Below are positions 33,521 to 37,114 of a DNA stretch of 37,114 nucleotides, one piece after another. The first letter of the stretch is position 1, and each line of letters starts with the position of its first letter. The translations under genes and the position numbers were made by a program. The notes under the pieces are model-generated. The model saw only the letters and a list, made by a program, of their open reading frames with translations. It ran no database searches and was not told the DNA's origin. Location of the stretch: the NCBI GenBank assembly GCA_016927315.1, contig JAFGMV010000044.1:1-37114 (forward strand), in the 5' to 3' direction. The DNA is from Anaerolineales bacterium (lineage in GTDB: Bacteria > Chloroflexota > Anaerolineae > Anaerolineales > Villigracilaceae).

Positions 33521-35779
33521 CTAGTCTTCCAGGGGTGGTGCAACTGGACCATAATCGAGGACACTGCGCACCTGGGTGCCCCCTTCAGGAAGGCCAACGA
33601 TCCCTTTCTCTTCCATGGTATCTACCAGCCGGGCAGCGCGGGTGTAGCCGATGCGCAGCTTGCGCTGCAGCATCGAGACCGAAGCCCGGCCCTCGCGGCG
33701 CACCAGGTCGACGGATTCCTCGTACAACGGATCAACCCTTTCCTGGGGTTTCATCTCATCTTCCCACAGTTGGGTCTGCTTCAGGGGCAGGTTTGGCGCA
33801 GGTGCATCCACCGGAGCGCCAGAAGTCGCATAAGTACTGGCGCCTCCCATTTGGGCATGCCAGTATTCGATCAATTTCTGGCTCTCAAAGTCCGAAACAA
33901 AGACACCCTGCAGGCGTACAGCCGACGGTGATTCAGGCGCCTGGTAGAGCATATCTCCACGCCCCAGCAGGCGTTCTGCACCGGGCTGGTCCAGGATCAC
34001 ACGGCTGTCCACACCGGAAGCAACAGCAAAGGCTATGCGAGCCGGGAAATTGGCCTTGATTAACCCGGTTACCACATCAACTGATGGGCGCTGGGTAGCC
34101 AGGATCAAGTGGATGCCGGTTGCACGCGCCAACTGGGCCAGGCGCGTGATCGTCCGTTCAGTCTCGTCTGGGGCGATCATCATCAGGTCGGCCAACTCGT
34201 CGACCACAATCACCAGATACGGCAAAATCTTTCCGCCCTGCACTTTCATATGCAGGTTGTAATCCTCGATATTTCGGGCGCCGCTCTTTGCAAAGTTGTG
34301 ATAACGCTTGTCCATTTCACGTGTCATCCACTGCAGGGCGCCAATCACGCGGTCCATTTCGACCACTACCGGGGCCAGCAAGTGCGGGATGCCGTTATAA
34401 CCGGTCAATTCGACACGTTTGGGATCAACCAGGATCAGACGCAGTGAATCTGGGGTGTTGTACAACAGGAAGCTGGTCAGGATAGAGTTGACACACACTG
34501 ATTTTCCCGAACCGGTCGTACCGGCGATCAACAGATGGGGCATATGGGTCAGGTCGGCCAGTATGGGATGCCCGGCCACGTCCCGCCCCAGAGCAAAGCG
34601 CAGTGGTGTGCGTTTGCGCTGGAAGAGTTCACTCTCAAGGATCTCCCGCAGCGAAACCAGGGTCATCTCTTCATTGGGGACTTCGATCCCCACAAAACTG
34701 CGGCCCGGTACCGGGGCCTGGATGCGGATTCGGGGAGCCGCCAGCGCCAGCGCCAGGTCATCAGCCAGGGAAGCGATTTTACTGACACGCACCCTGGTGC
34801 GCCCGGAACGGGTTTCCAGGTACAGCGGTTCCACACCAAACTGTGTGATACTGGGCCCGCGGTTGATTTCAACCACCTGGCCTGGTGCGCTGAAAGAGGC
34901 CAGCGTATCTTCTATCAGGCGAGCGCGCTGGTTGATGAATTCTTCGTTGACGTTAGGCGCAGAGCCTTCGTCCAGGATATCTTTAACTGCGGGCAGCCGC
35001 CATTCGATCACCGGGGTCGTGGCGGCTGTTACCGGTTGGCCGTTTGTACCCAAGGGAGTGATCGGACGCGGCTGGTCTGAAGCTGCTACGGGGGGGCGCA
35101 GGAGCGGTGTAAACCCGTCATTGATCTCAATCGCCGAAGCCGGCTGTGCAGCTTCTTTGGATATTTGCTTTCGTATCCGGTCCCATTGCTCCATACCCAT
35201 CTTATTCAGATGCTCCCAAAGAGGGCTGAAGAGCATGAAGAATTCCCGGATGGACAGGTCCAGGGTCATTACCAAACCGATCAGGAACCATGCCAGGATA
35301 ATGACAAATGAGGCCGTATCAAACCAGGCCCAGAAAGCCCGGAAGATCAGATTCCCGAAATATCCGCCAGCCTGACCGCTCCCGCCAAACGCTGAAATGG
35401 CTTCGATGATAATCAACAGGTTAAAGAACAGCAGGGTAACGCCTACCGTACGTTCCAGCGAAAACCGGGGGACTTTTTCAATATTCCGCAGTATCAGCCA
35501 TAATCCGGTAAAGAAGAGTGCCAGCGGCAGGATGTACGCCCCCAGGCCGAACATTCGAACCAGCAGGTTCACCAACCCTCCGGTGATCATGCTGCGGTTA
35601 GTTGTCATCAGACTTAACCCCAAGATCAGGCCTAGCAGACCCAGGATAACGCCGATTATATCCAGCTTACGGTCGACAGAGAGACTATCCCACAGGGTTG
35701 GGGATGCAGGTGGCGTTACCTGCTTGGCTTTTGAACGTTTCTTGGAGGGGGGTGATTTTCCGGGTTTCTTTGCGGGCAT
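33521..35779 (-). CDS. ftsK: DNA translocase FtsK
   Basis: A 752-residue septal DNA pump that clears and aligns chromosome termini at division. A basic N-terminal tail is followed by four or five membrane helices (about 38-170) and a short linker (170-265). The motor domain has Walker A GTTGSGKS (Lys426) and Walker B YLVIVVDELADLM, and an arginine/threonine-rich IHLILATQRPSVDVVTGLIKANFP motif. The C-terminal gamma winged-helix (about 680-745) has SVSMLQRKLRIGYTRAARLVDTMEEKGIV, the block that reads KOPS-type polar DNA sites. It has the short-linker SpoIIIE/FtsK layout. The start codon lacks a clear ribosome binding site. All expected parts are present. Confidence 0.95.
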   Translation of the reverse strand: MPAKKPGKSPPSKKRSKAKQVTPPASPTLWDSLSVDRKLDIIGVILGLLGLILGLSLMTTNRSMITGGLVNLLVRMFGLGAYILPLALFFTGLWLILRNIEKVPRFSLERTVGVTLLFFNLLIIIEAISAFGGSGQAGGYFGNLIFRAFWAWFDTASFVIILAWFLIGLVMTLDLSIREFFMLFSPLWEHLNKMGMEQWDRIRKQISKEAAQPASAIEINDGFTPLLRPPVAASDQPRPITPLGTNGQPVTAATTPVIEWRLPAVKDILDEGSAPNVNEEFINQRARLIEDTLASFSAPGQVVEINRGPSITQFGVEPLYLETRSGRTRVRVSKIASLADDLALALAAPRIRIQAPVPGRSFVGIEVPNEEMTLVSLREILESELFQRKRTPLRFALGRDVAGHPILADLTHMPHLLIAGTTGSGKSVCVNSILTSFLLYNTPDSLRLILVDPKRVELTGYNGIPHLLAPVVVEMDRVIGALQWMTREMDKRYHNFAKSGARNIEDYNLHMKVQGGKILPYLVIVVDELADLMMIAPDETERTITRLAQLARATGIHLILATQRPSVDVVTGLIKANFPARIAFAVASGVDSRVILDQPGAERLLGRGDMLYQAPESPSAVRLQGVFVSDFESQKLIEYWHAQMGGASTYATSGAPVDAPAPNLPLKQTQLWEDEMKPQERVDPLYEESVDLVRREGRASVSMLQRKLRIGYTRAARLVDTMEEKGIVGLPEGGTQVRSVLDYGPVAPPLED

Positions 35780-35813
35780 GGGAAGTTAGGGGAAGAGTAA
35801 CGACAATGAAATC

Positions 35814-35822
35814 ATTATAGCA
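35814..35822 (-). promoter_or_regulatory. Extended -10 promoter of ftsK
   Basis: TGCTATAAT on the minus strand is a perfect extended -10 element, and no good -35 is seen. The start would be about 28 bases upstream of the ATG. The rest of the 243-base divergent gap to rnz holds no recognised RNA. Confidence 0.5.
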
Positions 35823-36022
35823 CAAATGGTCTGTGCCATCTTGCGGTACAATTGGGAGAGCACGTTTCGAGTGTGATCTCTGAAGAAGCAGGGGAAAACC
35901 CACAAAGGCGCTGAGAGTCCAGGTGAATAAACTTTGTGACTGCCTGGTTTTCTATCTGCAATAGGAATTCAAAGATTTAAATACTCTCATAAATTTATCG
36001 AACCCATCTCAAAGGGACTGCT

Positions 36023-36943
36023 TTGTTTGAACTTATTTTCCTCGGTACATCAGCTTCTGCTCCTTCAGCCCGGCGCGGCCTGCCTGCCCTGATCGTCAAG
36101 CATGACGAATATCGTTTCCTGGTCGATTGCGGAGAAGGCACACAGCGCCAGATATTGCAGTCTGGCGTTGGTTTTAAGCGCCTGTCCCGAATTCTGATCA
36201 CACATGGTCATCTCGACCATATCCTGGGGCTGGGTGGTTTGTTGTCCACATTCCTGCGCTGGGAGGCGATAGATGAGTTGGAGATCTTTGGTGGGCGTAC
36301 TGCCCTGGATCGAATTCACGATCTACTCTATGGGGTTGTGCTGCGCGCCAAGAAACCGCCCATGCCGCTGCATTTGCGGGAGATCAAAGCCGGGAAGTTC
36401 TTCGAAGCGGCTGATTTTACCATTACTGCTTTTCCTGTCACCCACCGCGGCCCAGACTGTTTCGGTTACCTGTTCGAAGAGAAATCAAGGCGGCCATTCC
36501 TGGCAGAAAAGGCTGATCAAATGGGAGTGCCGCATGGTCCCGAGCGCCGGGATCTGGTGAACGGCAAAACCATTACCCTTGCCGATGGCAGTAAGGTAAA
36601 GCCGGATAATGTGCTGGGCCCATTGAAAACAGGAACCCGCCTGGCTGTAATCGGGGATACGGGACGAACGGACAACCTGGTGAAGTACGTTCAGGATGTG
36701 GATATGCTGGTGATCGAGTCAACTTACCTGGAAGATGAAGCCGACATGGCGGAGCAGTTCTCTCATATGACGGCCCGCCGGGCTGCCCAACTGGCAGTCC
36801 TGGCCGGGGTTAAAGAACTCGTGCTGACACATCTATCCCGTCGCTACCGCGAGAAAGATGTTTTGGATGAAGCCCGGGAAGTTTTTGAGAACGTCTCGGT
36901 TGCGCGTGATTTCGACACTTTCACAACCAAAAGGGAAGAGTAA
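36023..36943 (+). CDS. rnz: Ribonuclease Z
   Basis: A 306-residue metallo-beta-lactamase-fold nuclease that cuts the 3' trailer of tRNA precursors. The signature THGHLDH gives His61, His63, Asp65 and His66; further metal ligands are in FPVTHRG, VIGDTGRT and LTHLSRRY. The exosite region LYGVVLRAKKPPMPLHL and length are normal for the short bacterial form. The start is TTG at 36023, preceded by AAAGGGA at the right spacing. This enzyme acts on tRNAs lacking an encoded CCA, consistent with the tRNA-Arg nearby. A terminator follows. Confidence 0.93.
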   Translation: MFELIFLGTSASAPSARRGLPALIVKHDEYRFLVDCGEGTQRQILQSGVGFKRLSRILITHGHLDHILGLGGLLSTFLRWEAIDELEIFGGRTALDRIHDLLYGVVLRAKKPPMPLHLREIKAGKFFEAADFTITAFPVTHRGPDCFGYLFEEKSRRPFLAEKADQMGVPHGPERRDLVNGKTITLADGSKVKPDNVLGPLKTGTRLAVIGDTGRTDNLVKYVQDVDMLVIESTYLEDEADMAEQFSHMTARRAAQLAVLAGVKELVLTHLSRRYREKDVLDEAREVFENVSVARDFDTFTTKREE

Positions 36944-36968
36944 TTCATCAGGAGAATTGCACTTTCAG

Positions 36969-36994
36969 GGACAAGGTGCTGCCGTGTCCTTTTT
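36969..36994 (+). terminator. Terminator of rnz
   Basis: GGACA (36969-36973) pairs with TGTCC (36985-36989) around an 11-base loop, directly followed by five Ts. It lies 25 bases past the rnz stop. Confidence 0.65.
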
Positions 36995-37036
36995 ATTTGG
37001 GAATGAGAGGGGACTGGACACAAGACAGGGCGTATG

Positions 37037-37114
37037 TCAATTCGGGGGCGAGTTGCAGGCGAGCTTCCAGCGTTCATCAAGCCTGGCGCGCATCTGGGCT
37101 GCCCGTACAGGTAA
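37037..37114 (-). CDS. Possible C-terminal end of a gene cut by the window edge
   Basis: A leftward frame enters at the right edge and stops at 37037. The 25 visible residues (including AAQMRARLDERW) look like a helical, charged protein end and the frame is convergent with rnz. Too little is visible for a family call, and the frame could be chance. Confidence 0.3.
   Translation of the reverse strand, partial: LPVRAAQMRARLDERWKLACNSPPN

Noticed and set aside
35830..36010. Possible small RNA (SRP, 6S or TPP element) in the ftsK-rnz gap
   Set aside because: A CTGAGA-like stretch was noticed, but the other conserved parts of a TPP element and the cores of SRP or 6S RNA are missing.
1..37114. 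CRISPR array or defence island
   Set aside because: No spaced direct repeats, cas, restriction or toxin-antitoxin genes were found in either strand.

Overview
The window looks like chromosomal DNA of moderate GC from a member of the Chloroflexota, most likely class Anaerolineae. This is inferred from the style of the proteins (large lipid-anchored alpha-2-macroglobulin, AmrS radical SAM enzyme, HutH beside small DUF4491-like membrane proteins, ferredoxin-tailed aldo/keto reductase) and from the absence of typical proteobacterial or Firmicutes gene order. No database search was possible, so the placement is tentative. Most genes are intact and ordinary; the only mobile element is one IS200-type insertion.

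Layout. (1) 275-6719: a STAS-domain gene with a clear promoter converges on a 1936-residue alpha-2-macroglobulin lipoprotein gene; both appear to end at one bidirectional terminator. (2) 6937-7598: an IS200-type element with an intact HUH transposase, terminal hairpins, extra stem-loops and a predicted hairpin over the transposase ribosome binding site. (3) 7643-13665: a complete family-5 peptide ABC transporter operon read leftwards: binding protein, two permeases, two ATPases. A strong hairpin follows the binding-protein gene. (4) 13846-15581: divergent AmrS-type radical SAM gene and mobA. (5) 15646-26836: a rightward cluster of tandem-UspA protein, giant cyclic beta-1,2-glucan synthase and class V aminotransferase, closed by a perfect terminator. 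(6) 26960-29431: histidine ammonia-lyase followed by two overlapping paralogous DUF4491-like membrane proteins, read leftwards. (7) 29724-33401: an orphan membrane protein, a D-Ala-D-Ala-ligase-like ATP-grasp enzyme, a UPF0316 membrane protein and an aldo/keto reductase. (8) 33413-37114: tRNA-Arg(CCT), ftsK, rnz and the end of an unidentified gene at the right edge.

The most interesting observation is that the peptide-binding protein of the ABC operon (11861-13534) appears to be circularly permuted. The block that opens every ordinary family-5 binding protein, including the LRDSVKFHDG-type signature, is at the C-terminus, while the lipoprotein signal leads straight into what is normally the interior of the protein. 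The frame is continuous and the operon is intact, so this looks like a working protein and not debris. Second is the alpha-2-macroglobulin, in which the thioester Cys/Gln are replaced by Ser/Cys and whose only mature cysteines besides the lipid anchor are two CxxxC pairs.
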